Shown here one piece after another: positions 23,518 to 31,242 of a stretch of DNA of 64,000 nucleotides. Both the position numbers and the translations under genes were made by a program. The first letter of the stretch is position 1. Each line of letters starts with the position of its first letter. Origin of the DNA: an uncultured Ruminococcus sp. (lineage in GTDB: Bacteria > Bacillota > Clostridia > Oscillospirales > Ruminococcaceae). The notes beneath the pieces are model-generated. The model was given only the letters and a program-made list of their open reading frames with translations, did not search any database and was not told where the DNA came from. The stretch covers positions 90,326-154,325 of the forward strand of contig UQYQ01000003.1 in the NCBI GenBank assembly GCA_900545345.1, in the 5' to 3' direction.

Positions 23518-24783
23518 ATGGCGAAAGAAAATTTTTGTGTTGCCCGTGTCGAAACCCGCACAAGAGCATCGGTGGGCAAGTTCGAGCGACATATCGAGCG
23601 TAAAAACGAAAGCTACGAAAATATGAATGTTGACCTATCCCGTACCCCGATGAACGTGAGTTTTAAGGGTTGCGGTGAGCAGACCTATAACGAATATCTT
23701 GACGAGTTAATCGCCGCAGGAACGGTCTCGCTGAAAGGATTGAAACCCGATGCCACCGTCTTTGACGAAATGATTATGGATGTAAATACCGATTATTTCG
23801 AGCAGAATGGCGGCTACGAATACGCTTGCCGCTTCTATGAAGAAGCGTTCCACTTTGCCGAAAAAATATATGGCAAGGACAATATAATCTCTGCTGTGAT
23901 GCACGCTGACGAATTAAATGTCGCTATGACCGAGAAATACGGCAGACCGATTTACCATTACCATCTGCACATTATGGCTCTACCGGTGGTGGATAAAGAA
24001 GTGCGTTGGTCGAAGCGTTGCAAAGATCCCGAACTTGTCGGCAAGATCAAAGAGGTCATTCACCAAGTCAGCCATTCAAAAAAATGGCGGTCTGAAAAAG
24101 CAGTTGATGAAGATGGAAATCCTATCCTTAACAGCAAGGGAAAGCAAATTTATCACGCTTCTTACAGTATATTGCAAGACAAGTTTTTTGAGCATATGCA
24201 GGGCGCAGGCTTCACGGGTTTTATTCGTGGAGAACGTGGCAGCACCGCCGAAAATCTGACCTCTCTGGAATATAAAATAAAACAAGACGAGAAACGATTA
24301 GCCGAACTTTCTGAAAGGATTAACGACGAGCAGTTGCGTTATGACGATAATCACAATGCTTTTATGACTTTCGCAGAAATTGACGATTCGGGTAAAAAAT
24401 CCATCACGGGCAAGTTTACAGTGTCGGCAGAAGATTATAAAAAGCTGACCACCCTTGCCAAGCGGAGCTATTCGGCGGTATCTGAAGCGAAAAAATTACA
24501 AGAAGAAAATCATAATTTATCACGCCGGATATGGTCGCTTCAATCGGAAGTATCACAACTGCGACAGGCACTATCGGAGCTAACGGAGAAATGCAGACCG
24601 TATCTTGAAGCATTGAAGGCGGCTCCAAAGGTGGTTAAGGAATTTATAGACGGTATCCTTGAACGCTTCAAAAGCAGGAAAAGAGCATCGAATATGAGCC
24701 GATTCCTGCACCAAAAACACACACCCAAGAGCGTGGGAAACGCTCAAAAAATAATAATATCGAAAGGTAGGAAATCATTATGA
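23518..24783 (+). CDS. mob: Pre/Mob (MobV-like) relaxase of element B
   Basis: A 421-residue relaxase with an intact frame. The N-terminal CVARVETRTRASVGKFERHI and NMNVDLSRTPMN segments match plasmid recombination/mobilisation (Mob_Pre) proteins. The metal-binding region is MHADELNVAMTEKYG plus YHYHLHIMALPV. The C-terminal third is coiled coil (EEKLSELTE-like heptads) and a basic tail. It nicks oriT and pilots DNA into a helper's secretion channel. It is a different subfamily from A's relaxase, so this backbone position has been exchanged. AAAGGAAGTGAG precedes the ATG, and it overlaps tnpV by four bases. Confidence 0.85.
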   Translation: MAKENFCVARVETRTRASVGKFERHIERKNESYENMNVDLSRTPMNVSFKGCGEQTYNEYLDELIAAGTVSLKGLKPDATVFDEMIMDVNTDYFEQNGGYEYACRFYEEAFHFAEKIYGKDNIISAVMHADELNVAMTEKYGRPIYHYHLHIMALPVVDKEVRWSKRCKDPELVGKIKEVIHQVSHSKKWRSEKAVDEDGNPILNSKGKQIYHASYSILQDKFFEHMQGAGFTGFIRGERGSTAENLTSLEYKIKQDEKRLAELSERINDEQLRYDDNHNAFMTFAEIDDSGKKSITGKFTVSAEDYKKLTTLAKRSYSAVSEAKKLQEENHNLSRRIWSLQSEVSQLRQALSELTEKCRPYLEALKAAPKVVKEFIDGILERFKSRKRASNMSRFLHQKHTPKSVGNAQKIIISKGRKSL

Positions 24784-25031
24784 AAAAGCATTTCACAGAT
24801 GAAAGAACGGGTATCGGTTACACCTTGCAGGGAGATTATTATCTGCCCGACCTTGCATTACCCGCCGAAGAGCAAGTTGAAGTTGGCGTTTGGGGACAGC
24901 GGCATTTGCAGTATATAAAGGCGCACCGCAAAGGGTTTTATACGACCTTGCTCACAAAATGCGAACTAAACAGACACCTTGCCGATGTAAACAATCAGGC
25001 TGAGGATATGTTTTTTCGTCTTCAAATTTAG
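24780..25031 (+). CDS. TnpV family protein, C-terminally shortened (B)
   Basis: An 83-residue TnpV: GYTLQGDYYLPDLALPAEEQ, then VGVWGQRHLQYIKAHRKG. It stops after DVNNQAEDMFFRLQI, about 40 residues earlier than A's TnpV, at the boundary to cargo slot 2. The shortening probably marks where cargo was inserted or exchanged. Function is unknown; the protein may still fold because the conserved block is kept. Confidence 0.8.
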   Translation: MKKHFTDERTGIGYTLQGDYYLPDLALPAEEQVEVGVWGQRHLQYIKAHRKGFYTTLLTKCELNRHLADVNNQAEDMFFRLQI

Positions 25032-25057
25032 AACACAGCTTAAATCTCCTTGAAATG

Positions 25058-25086
25058 TTGAAAAAACTGTCGAAATAATGTATAAT
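25058..25086 (+). promoter_or_regulatory. Promoter of the element B restriction-modification operon
   Basis: TTGAAA (25058-25063), 17 bases, TATAAT (25081-25086), 30 bases before the restriction gene. The cargo is therefore expressed independently of the backbone. Confidence 0.7.
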
Positions 25087-25115
25087 AAAAAATCATACTG
25101 ATAGGAGATATGGCT

Positions 25116-26012
25116 ATGATTAAAACTAAAGCTCAATGGATTTCAACTTTTAGAGGCGTTGGAGACTCCATTTTAGCGGATCTTGAGAAAACAAAGAAAT
25201 CTCGTAATGATAAGGCATCTGAAATCAATAAATATATAAAAGAATACAGAGAGCAGGAAATTAGGCGTATTGAAACCATAGCGAAAGAGGATGCGTGGAA
25301 TAATCAAACATTGTTGAACGAGATTTTGATGCTTACATATGCATCCTATATTGTGATGCTTGAATATCGCAATAAGGTATGGGAATATGAATATATGGCA
25401 TTTGCTCGTAGGGTTGGTGAATTATGGGAACCTTTTTGCAAACTTGCATTTGATTTCCCTGTTAAAGCGCTATCAATAATTGACCCTCCTAATTTTGATG
25501 AAGTACAAACAAAGATTAAAAGTAATGCAACCGAGTATATTGATAGTTTGGATTTGAGTGAAGAAATTAAAGAAGAACTTAAACGCCATTATGATATTCC
25601 TTGGACTATGGTTGATAGCGGTGGCATTAAGCTTGGTTTGGATTTGCATTTTGAACAAGACGGAATTCACTATAATTGTGATTTCAAAAGCGGTTTCAGT
25701 TCTAATGAGAAAGGAAATACTAACCGTTTACTTTTAGTTGCAAGTATTTACAACTCTTTGGGAGATATTGAAAAAACAATATTATTTGTTAGACAACCCG
25801 AAGATGATAACAATCATTATTTACAAACTCTTAAAAATTCTCCGTATTGGGATGTATATTGTGCAAACGATAGTTATGCTGCAATGAAAGAGTTTACTGG
25901 ATTTGATATGAGAAAATGGCTTGATGATAATGCGGATTGGCAAAATGACATTAGTAAAGAGTTCAAACAGCATCTACAGAAAAATGATCTGCTGAAATAT
26001 TTGACATGGTAA
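25116..26012 (+). CDS. PD-(D/E)XK type II restriction endonuclease (B)
   Basis: A 298-residue protein. The nuclease core is LGLDLHFEQDG followed by YNCDFKSG, giving D176 and D189-x-K191, the PD-(D/E)XK pattern. The N-terminal 100 residues are helical and basic. Position 72 bases upstream of an adenine methylase supports a type II restriction enzyme. The ATG at 25116 is used because GGAG lies eight bases upstream; the ATG at 25110 is too close to the SD. The nuclease gene comes first in the operon and no controller gene is seen. The specificity is not readable. Confidence 0.8.
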   Translation: MIKTKAQWISTFRGVGDSILADLEKTKKSRNDKASEINKYIKEYREQEIRRIETIAKEDAWNNQTLLNEILMLTYASYIVMLEYRNKVWEYEYMAFARRVGELWEPFCKLAFDFPVKALSIIDPPNFDEVQTKIKSNATEYIDSLDLSEEIKEELKRHYDIPWTMVDSGGIKLGLDLHFEQDGIHYNCDFKSGFSSNEKGNTNRLLLVASIYNSLGDIEKTILFVRQPEDDNNHYLQTLKNSPYWDVYCANDSYAAMKEFTGFDMRKWLDDNADWQNDISKEFKQHLQKNDLLKYLTW

Positions 26013-26084
26013 TTCCAATATGGTACAATTTACTTAAGAAAATGCTTAAGATGATTCCTAAGCTTATACAACGAGGGATTTACG

Positions 26085-27653
26085 ATGAAAGATCTGTTTT
26101 GTTCTTATTATACTAATTCAAAGGAAATCACATCATATATGGCGGCAAAACTTGATGTTGTTGATTTTGATGTTATCCTTGAACCTTCTGCGGGAGAAGG
26201 CATCTTCATTGATGAGATTTTGGAATCAAATAAAACTGTACAAATAGATGCTTTGGATATAAATGCTGAGGCTATTGCTATTTTAAGAAAGAAATATGTA
26301 AATAATCCTGAGGTAGTATTGAGGGAAACAGATACTCTTCTTGATGAGCAGCTGGACACTTATAGCGTTTCTCAATTATGGTTAAAGCAAACAGATACAA
26401 TGTTTGATAAGCAGTTGGATTTGTTTGGCGCATTAGGTGGTCATTACTCCAAGGTAATCGGTAATCCTCCGTATGGTGCGTGGCAAGATTACGAAAAGAG
26501 GGATATACTCAAAAAGAAATTTGCAGGGCATTATGTCAAAGAAACATATTCTTTGTTTTTACTAAGATGCATTTCTGTCTTAAAAATGCATGGCAGATTA
26601 TCCTTTATCATTCCGGACACATATTTGTTTTTGAATATGCATTCACGGTTGAGAGAAGCTCTTTTTACCAATACCAAGATTGATGAAGTGTTAATTTTCC
26701 CTTCTAAATTCTTTCCAGGTGTTAGCTTTGGATATTCCAATCTTTCTATTATCACCCTCGAAAGATGTGAAAATAGTGAAGCTTTGAACAATACATTTAG
26801 AGTAATTCAAGGGTTCAAATCATCAAGTGAATTTGAATTGTTGTTAGAAAAGGATAATATACTTCCTGAACATTTGCAGGTATTTAACTTTACGCAAAAA
26901 GAAGTTTTTTCTGCTGAACAATGCAGAATGATTTTAGCAGAGACAAAGACTACGTCGCTATTGTCTAAAGGTTCAAAAAAACTCGGAGATGTGGCTAATG
27001 TAGTAACAGGCTTCTATACTGGCGATAATCTGCGTTTTATTAAAGCCGCCAACAAAGATGTTAAAGGCGCTAAAAACTATGCGGTAGTTGACCAAGAGCA
27101 AGTGTTTAGTTGTAATTCTCTATATGGAATTCCAGATGTTCAAGAAGGATATGTACCCTACATCAAAAGTGCATCTAAAAGACGTTATGTTAGACAGCAA
27201 GATGAATGGTTTGTGCAGTGGGATAAAAAGACTATTGAATTTTATAATAGGAACAAAAAGTCCAGATTTCAGAACTCGTCTTTTTACTTCAAAACAGGTA
27301 TAGGTATTCCTATGGTAAAATCCAGTACAATACGGGCTTTTCTAATGAAAGATCGTGTTTTTGATCAATCTATAGTAGGAATATTCCCAAAAGATACATC
27401 TAAACTTTACTATGTGCTGGCACTTATGAATTCTGATGCTATAAACAATTTAGTGCACGCTATAAATCCATCAGCCAATAACTCTGCAAATTATATAAAG
27501 CAATTACCATATATTGAACCTTCCGAGGAACAACTTACTCAGATTAATAATATAGTCCAAGAAATAATTTCTCTGGAAGAAGTTGCGAACTATGATAAAG
27601 CAGATGAGTTGCATAACGAACTAAATGCAATTGTTGACGAGATTTATTCTTAA
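26085..27653 (+). CDS. N6-adenine DNA methyltransferase (gamma class, type II)
   Basis: A 522-residue methylase protecting host DNA from the adjacent nuclease. Motif I is LEPSAGEGIF (residues 32-41) and the catalytic motif is N127-PPY in VIGNPPYGAW. Both fit M.TaqI/Eco57I-like N6-adenine methylases. The C-terminal half (residues about 290-500) is the target-recognition region, with PYIKSASKRRYV and HAINPSANNSANYIKQLP, the latter typical of the end of this family. There is no fused nuclease domain. It is AT-rich compared with the element backbone. Its stop lies 26 bases before the right arm sites. Confidence 0.9.
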   Translation: MKDLFCSYYTNSKEITSYMAAKLDVVDFDVILEPSAGEGIFIDEILESNKTVQIDALDINAEAIAILRKKYVNNPEVVLRETDTLLDEQLDTYSVSQLWLKQTDTMFDKQLDLFGALGGHYSKVIGNPPYGAWQDYEKRDILKKKFAGHYVKETYSLFLLRCISVLKMHGRLSFIIPDTYLFLNMHSRLREALFTNTKIDEVLIFPSKFFPGVSFGYSNLSIITLERCENSEALNNTFRVIQGFKSSSEFELLLEKDNILPEHLQVFNFTQKEVFSAEQCRMILAETKTTSLLSKGSKKLGDVANVVTGFYTGDNLRFIKAANKDVKGAKNYAVVDQEQVFSCNSLYGIPDVQEGYVPYIKSASKRRYVRQQDEWFVQWDKKTIEFYNRNKKSRFQNSSFYFKTGIGIPMVKSSTIRAFLMKDRVFDQSIVGIFPKDTSKLYYVLALMNSDAINNLVHAINPSANNSANYIKQLPYIEPSEEQLTQINNIVQEIISLEEVANYDKADELHNELNAIVDEIYS

Positions 27654-27679
27654 CTCTTGAATATAAAATGAGATGATTG

Positions 27680-27697
27680 TGACAACATACTGACAAC
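27680..27697 (+). repeat. Right arm-type integrase sites of element B
   Basis: TGACAAC at 27680-27686 and 27691-27697 (period 11), matching B's left pair and lying about 100 bp inside the right core, the same distance as in A. Confidence 0.75.
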
Positions 27698-27737
27698 AAA
27701 AATCTTGACAGTCCATATTTTATGGATAATCTGAACA

Positions 27738-27797
27738 CTCCCGATAATATGAGCAAAAACACCTATGCAAAATTGTTTAAGTTGTGTTTTTCGGGAG
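27738..27797. repeat. Right-end hairpin of element B next to the att core
   Basis: CTCCCGA (27738-27744) pairs with TCGGGAG (27791-27797) and, inside it, AAAAACAC with GTGTTTTT. The 3' arm abuts GCGAGTGGGAAT exactly as in A. Confidence 0.55.
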
Positions 27798-27810
27798 CGA
27801 GTGGGAATAA
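27793..27810 (+). other. attR: right attachment site of the tandem array
   Basis: GGGAGCGAGTGGGAATAA. The inner 12 bases are identical to the end of guaA. Downstream sequence is the displaced original guaA 3' flank. Confidence 0.8.
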
Positions 27811-27825
27811 ATTGAAAAACACTTA

Positions 27826-27865
27826 ACGCCCTTAGCTGTGGATAACACGGCTAAGGGCGTTTTTG
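27826..27865. terminator. Terminator, probably the displaced native guaA terminator
   Basis: ACGCCCTTAGC pairs with GCTAAGGGCGT (11-bp stem) followed by TTTTTG. It lies 16 bases after attR, so before integration it would have stood just behind guaA. Confidence 0.75.
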
Positions 27866-27901
27866 TCGTCTTTATATAGGAAATGTGCAATTAGAATATT
27901 G

Positions 27902-28411
27902 TTAAATTCCAAATGCAGGATCGTATTCTATGGTGCCATTAAGGAATTCAGCCGTTTGTTTTAGTTTAATTGCCATAAAGCTATTATCTGGCACTTTAAA
28001 AGGAGCTTTAATTCCGTATAGGCTTGCAGGACGATATCCTGCTTTTGGATAGTATTGCGGATGACCAAGTACAATGGAATATTCGTAGCCTAATTCCTGT
28101 GCCACTCTGTGTCCCTCTGCTAACAACGCCAGACCTATGCCTTGGCGTTGATATGTTGGCAAAACTGACAGGGGAGCGAGTACAAGCACAGTTTTAGCAT
28201 CTACAGTTGCTTTCGTAAAAAGAATATGACCTACAATGTTTCCATTACATATTGCAACAAGAGATAATCTTGGCACAAAAGCTTTGCTGTTGCGTAAGGC
28301 GGAAACAAGTTTATGTTCGTTTCCGTCGCTATGTTCAGCATTGGCAAAGGCAGCTTTCACGACTTGGTGTACAACATCATAATCATTGAATTGCTCTTGT
28401 CTGATAATCAA
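27902..28411 (-). CDS. GNAT family N-acetyltransferase (YhbS-like)
   Basis: A 169-residue acetyl-CoA-dependent acyltransferase. The acetyl-CoA site reads LSVLPTYQRQGIGLALL, with the Q/R-x-x-G-x-G/A loop, and VLGHPQYYPKAGYRP closes the fold, as in the predicted acetyltransferases of the YhbS group. The substrate is unknown. The start is TTG at 28411 with AAAGGAG seven bases upstream. It faces the mobile element right end and is a single-gene unit. Confidence 0.85.
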   Translation of the reverse strand: MIIRQEQFNDYDVVHQVVKAAFANAEHSDGNEHKLVSALRNSKAFVPRLSLVAICNGNIVGHILFTKATVDAKTVLVLAPLSVLPTYQRQGIGLALLAEGHRVAQELGYEYSIVLGHPQYYPKAGYRPASLYGIKAPFKVPDNSFMAIKLKQTAEFLNGTIEYDPAFGI

Positions 28412-28705
28412 TGTTTTTCTCCTTTATTTGTTGGTTGCTATTTTCAGTCAATTTTGTCGGCAACACTTTAATTAAGGCATCGCTTAATTTTTATGAGTAA
28501 ACTTTTACATAGCCTGCGGTTTTATTTAGTTTAGCATATAAGTCTAGGAATATCAAGAGAAATGAAGCAAAATAGTTTTTCTTGTCACGATGATGATTTA
28601 TCCACAGTGCAATTATTCCTGTTATCAATGCCGATAACAAAATGATAACATTAGCTTATATAGACAGAATAATGCGGATATATCAAATTATCAAAAGCTT
28701 CTATC
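28412..28705. other. Intergenic region before the second MATE gene
   Basis: No ORF of note. The left part should hold the GNAT promoter (reading left). No repeat or RNA was recognised. Confidence 0.4.
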
Positions 28706-28734
28706 TTGACAAACAGGGATTTTTCTGCTATAAT
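28706..28734 (+). promoter_or_regulatory. Strong promoter upstream of the MATE pseudogene
   Basis: TTGACA (28706-28711), 17 bases, TATAAT (28729-28734). Transcription would start near 28741, only about 12 bases before a perfect terminator hairpin. Confidence 0.8.
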
Positions 28735-28752
28735 ATATAAGTCGAACAGCCC

Positions 28753-28790
28753 AAAGAGCGTAGAATCACGACGATTCTACGCTCTTTTTT
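28753..28790 (+). terminator. Promoter-proximal terminator/attenuator before MATE
   Basis: AAAGAGCGTAGAATC pairs perfectly with GATTCTACGCTCTTT (15 bp, loop ACGAC), followed by TTT. It lies between the promoter and the gene, so expression must depend on read-through. No leader peptide fits in the 12 bases between start and stem. Confidence 0.8.
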
Positions 28791-28862
28791 CTTGTTTTTC
28801 GCAGTTTTCAGGCAGCTTTCCCTCTGATAAAGACTCCAAACTACATTTTCAAGGAGGATTTT

Positions 28863-30254
28863 ATGAATCAGTCAGAAAACAGTCAATTTTTAGGGACAGA
28901 AAAAATATCAAAGTTAATGCTTAAATTTTCCGTTCCCTGCGTACTCTCCCTTTTGGTAAGCGCCCTTTATAACATTGTCGATCAAATCTTTATCGGTAAT
29001 AGTGAATTGAGTGCTCTCGGTAATGCGGCAACAGGCGTTGTTTTTCCGATTTTCATTATTGCCCAAGCTTTTGCTTGGTGTTTTGGCGACGGTTGTGCCG
29101 CTTATCTAAACATATGTCAAGGAAAAAAAGATATGCAGTCTGCACATAAGGCAATCGGAACGGGAATCGTGATTACACTTTTTGCAAGCATTGTTTTGAT
29201 GATAATCTTTTTTTCGTTGAAATCACAGCTTTTAACTTTGTTCGGTGCGTCAGAAAATAGCATCGGCATGGCAGTAGAATATTTTAATATCATTTTAGCG
29301 TTTTTTCCGGTGTATATGCTATCTAATATGATGAACGCTGTTATCCGTGCGGACGGAAGCCCTGCATGGTCAATGGCTTCCATGCTGTTAGGTGCTGTAA
29401 TCAATATAATTCTTGATCCCGTTATGATTTTCGGATTTCATTGGGGGATGACTGGCGCGGCACTTGCTACCGTGATTGGGCAGCTTGTTTCATTTATCAT
29501 CAGTCTGCTTTATTTCTTCCGCACCAGAACCTTCAAGCTTACAAAGAATAGCTATGTTCCCGATTTTAAGGTTTTTTCAAGTGCATTAAAGCTAGGAGCA
29601 TCCTCTTTTATTACACAGATGACCATTGTTATCATTTCGCTTGTCTGTAACATTATGCTGGCAAAATACGGAGCCCTGTCGCAGTATGGTGCAGATATTC
29701 CAATCGCTATTATTGGTATTGAGAGCAAAGTATTCACGGTTATTATTAATTTAGTCGTAGGAATTGTGCTTGGCTGTCAACCGATTATCGGATATAATAT
29801 CGGTGCAAAGAATTACGGCAGAGTAAAACAGTTATACAAGTTAATTCTTATGTGTACTCTGGATATCGGAATTGCTACCACCTAGTTGTTTGAGCTTGCG
29901 CAGCAGGCTGTCGTCGGTATTTTCGGAACGCCGACAAATATTCCGAATCCCGAAGACTACTGGATTTTTGCCGAAAAGACTTTTAGAATTTTCCTTTCGC
30001 TCGTTACATTTACCTGCACAATCAAAATGACCTCGATTTTCTTTCAGGCAGTCGGAAAACCGGCACAAGCGGTTTTGTCTTCAATGATTCGAGATATTAT
30101 TTGTTTTATTCCGTTAATTCTCATTCTTCCGAGATTTTTCGGCATTGAGGGAATTCTGTTTGCTGCTCCGATTGCGGATTTCATTGCCATGATTGTGGCC
30201 ACGGTGTTGACCATAGTATTTTTGAAATCATTGAAAGAAAGAATTCATGAATAA
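28863..30254 (+). pseudogene. MATE exporter interrupted by an in-frame TAG
   Basis: Reading one frame from ATG 28863 (AAGGAGG upstream) to 30254 gives a full-length MATE of about 464 codons, with a single TAG at 29883-29885. Before it: FSVPCVLSLLVSALYNIVDQI, then IGNSELSALGNAATGVVFPI. After it: LFELAQQAVVGIFGTP through the last membrane segments. The stop removes the last four helices. A nonsense mutation is the simplest explanation; sequencing error or suppression are alternatives. The protein otherwise resembles MepA-like drug exporters. The promoter-proximal terminator suggests it was once tightly regulated. Confidence 0.85.
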
Positions 30255-30441
30255 TAATAAATTACAAAATTTTTTATAATATATTCGATATGAAAGACTT
30301 AATTAAGAACAGTTTGTTTTATGTTAATTACCTGAGCATACAACAAGCAGTTATGTAATGGATATAGTAAAGCAATTGCAAATTGATTGAAGGAGAACTC
30401 CTTTAAAGTTATAATTTATATATAGTTTTCATAAAAAAGAT

Positions 30442-30485
30442 AAAAATCCCGAAAGCTCATTCAACTGATGAGCTTTCGGGATTTT
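30442..30485. terminator. Bidirectional terminator
   Basis: AAAATCCCGAAAGCTCAT and ATGAGCTTTCGGGATTTT form a very long perfect stem with a 7-base loop. It serves the leftward ABC operon. The 185 bases between the MATE end and this stem hold nothing recognisable. Confidence 0.9.
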
Positions 30486-30498
30486 CTAATATTTTTAT

Positions 30499-31242
30499 TT
30501 ACAATACTTTTGCTAAAAAAGTTTTTAATCTGTCACTTTGAGGGTTTGTGAAAATCTCATCAGGTGTGCCTTGTTCAATAATTGTACCGTCTGCCATAAA
30601 TATAACTCTGCTTGCTACTTCCTTGGCAAACCCCATCTCATGAGTTACTACTACCATGGTGTTTCCTTGCTCTGCTAAGTTTCTCATAACATCAAGAACT
30701 TCGCCGACCATTTCAGGGTCAAGTGCTGAAGTAGGCTCATCGAACAGCATTACTTCCGGTTCCATGCACAGTGCACGAACAATTGCTACACGCTGTTTCT
30801 GTCCGCCTGATAACTGATTAGGATAATCATTGGCACGGTCTTTAAGGCCAACTCTGTCTAACAGCTCTAATGCTTTGCTTTCGGCTTCTGCCTTTTTGAT
30901 ATGCAAAAGCTTAATAGGTGCAATAGTCATGTTTTTTAGAATTGTCATATTAGGAAACAGGTTGAAATGCTGAAATACCATGCCCATTTTCTGACGATGA
31001 CGGTTAATATTCACTTTATTATCGGTAATATTCACACCGTCAAATAATATTTCACCGTCGGTAGGATGTTCAAGGAGATTCAAAGAACGCAGAAAAGTTG
31101 ATTTTCCGCTGCCTGAAGGACCTATTATAACAACTACTTCACCTTTTTGAATGTCCATAGATACATGGTCAAGTGCCTTGATTTTTCCGTCATAATAGTA
31201 TTTGCAGAGTCCGTTAACATGAATTAAAGTTTTATCGTTCAT
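30499..31242 (-). CDS. Polar amino-acid ABC transporter ATP-binding protein (GlnQ-like)
   Basis: A 247-residue ATPase. Walker A GPSGSGKST, Q-loop in MGMVFQHFNLFPNMT, signature LSGGQKQR, Walker B VMLFDEPTSALDPE and switch His in VVTHEMGF are all present. The GlnQ/HisP group is identified by the NLFPNMTILKN and PTSALDPEMVGEVL pattern. It powers uptake through the permease encoded upstream, with which it overlaps by 11 bases. It is the last gene of a four-gene leftward operon. Confidence 0.95.
   Translation of the reverse strand: MNDKTLIHVNGLCKYYYDGKIKALDHVSMDIQKGEVVVIIGPSGSGKSTFLRSLNLLEHPTDGEILFDGVNITDNKVNINRHRQKMGMVFQHFNLFPNMTILKNMTIAPIKLLHIKKAEAESKALELLDRVGLKDRANDYPNQLSGGQKQRVAIVRALCMEPEVMLFDEPTSALDPEMVGEVLDVMRNLAEQGNTMVVVTHEMGFAKEVASRVIFMADGTIIEQGTPDEIFTNPQSDRLKTFLAKVL

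Larger units (their letters stand above)
18418..27808 (+). mobile_element. Element B: integrative mobilizable element with protease and restriction-modification cargo
   Basis: A 9.4-kb element sharing A's whole backbone order but with its own diverged genes, its own arm repeats and an intact relaxase. Slot 1 carries a trypsin-like protease and a membrane protein. Slot 2 carries a restriction enzyme and an adenine methylase. The backbone genes are noticeably richer in G+C than the host and than the cargo. With no transfer apparatus it depends on a helper. Confidence 0.85.

Noticed and set aside
5170..27810. Interpretation as a full conjugative element (ICE)
   Set aside because: No VirB4, VirD4/TcpA or other mating-pair genes occur in either element.
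28706..28924. 72-codon ORF upstream of the MATE pseudogene
   Set aside because: It begins inside the -35 box and spans the terminator hairpin, so it cannot be translated from the mapped promoter.
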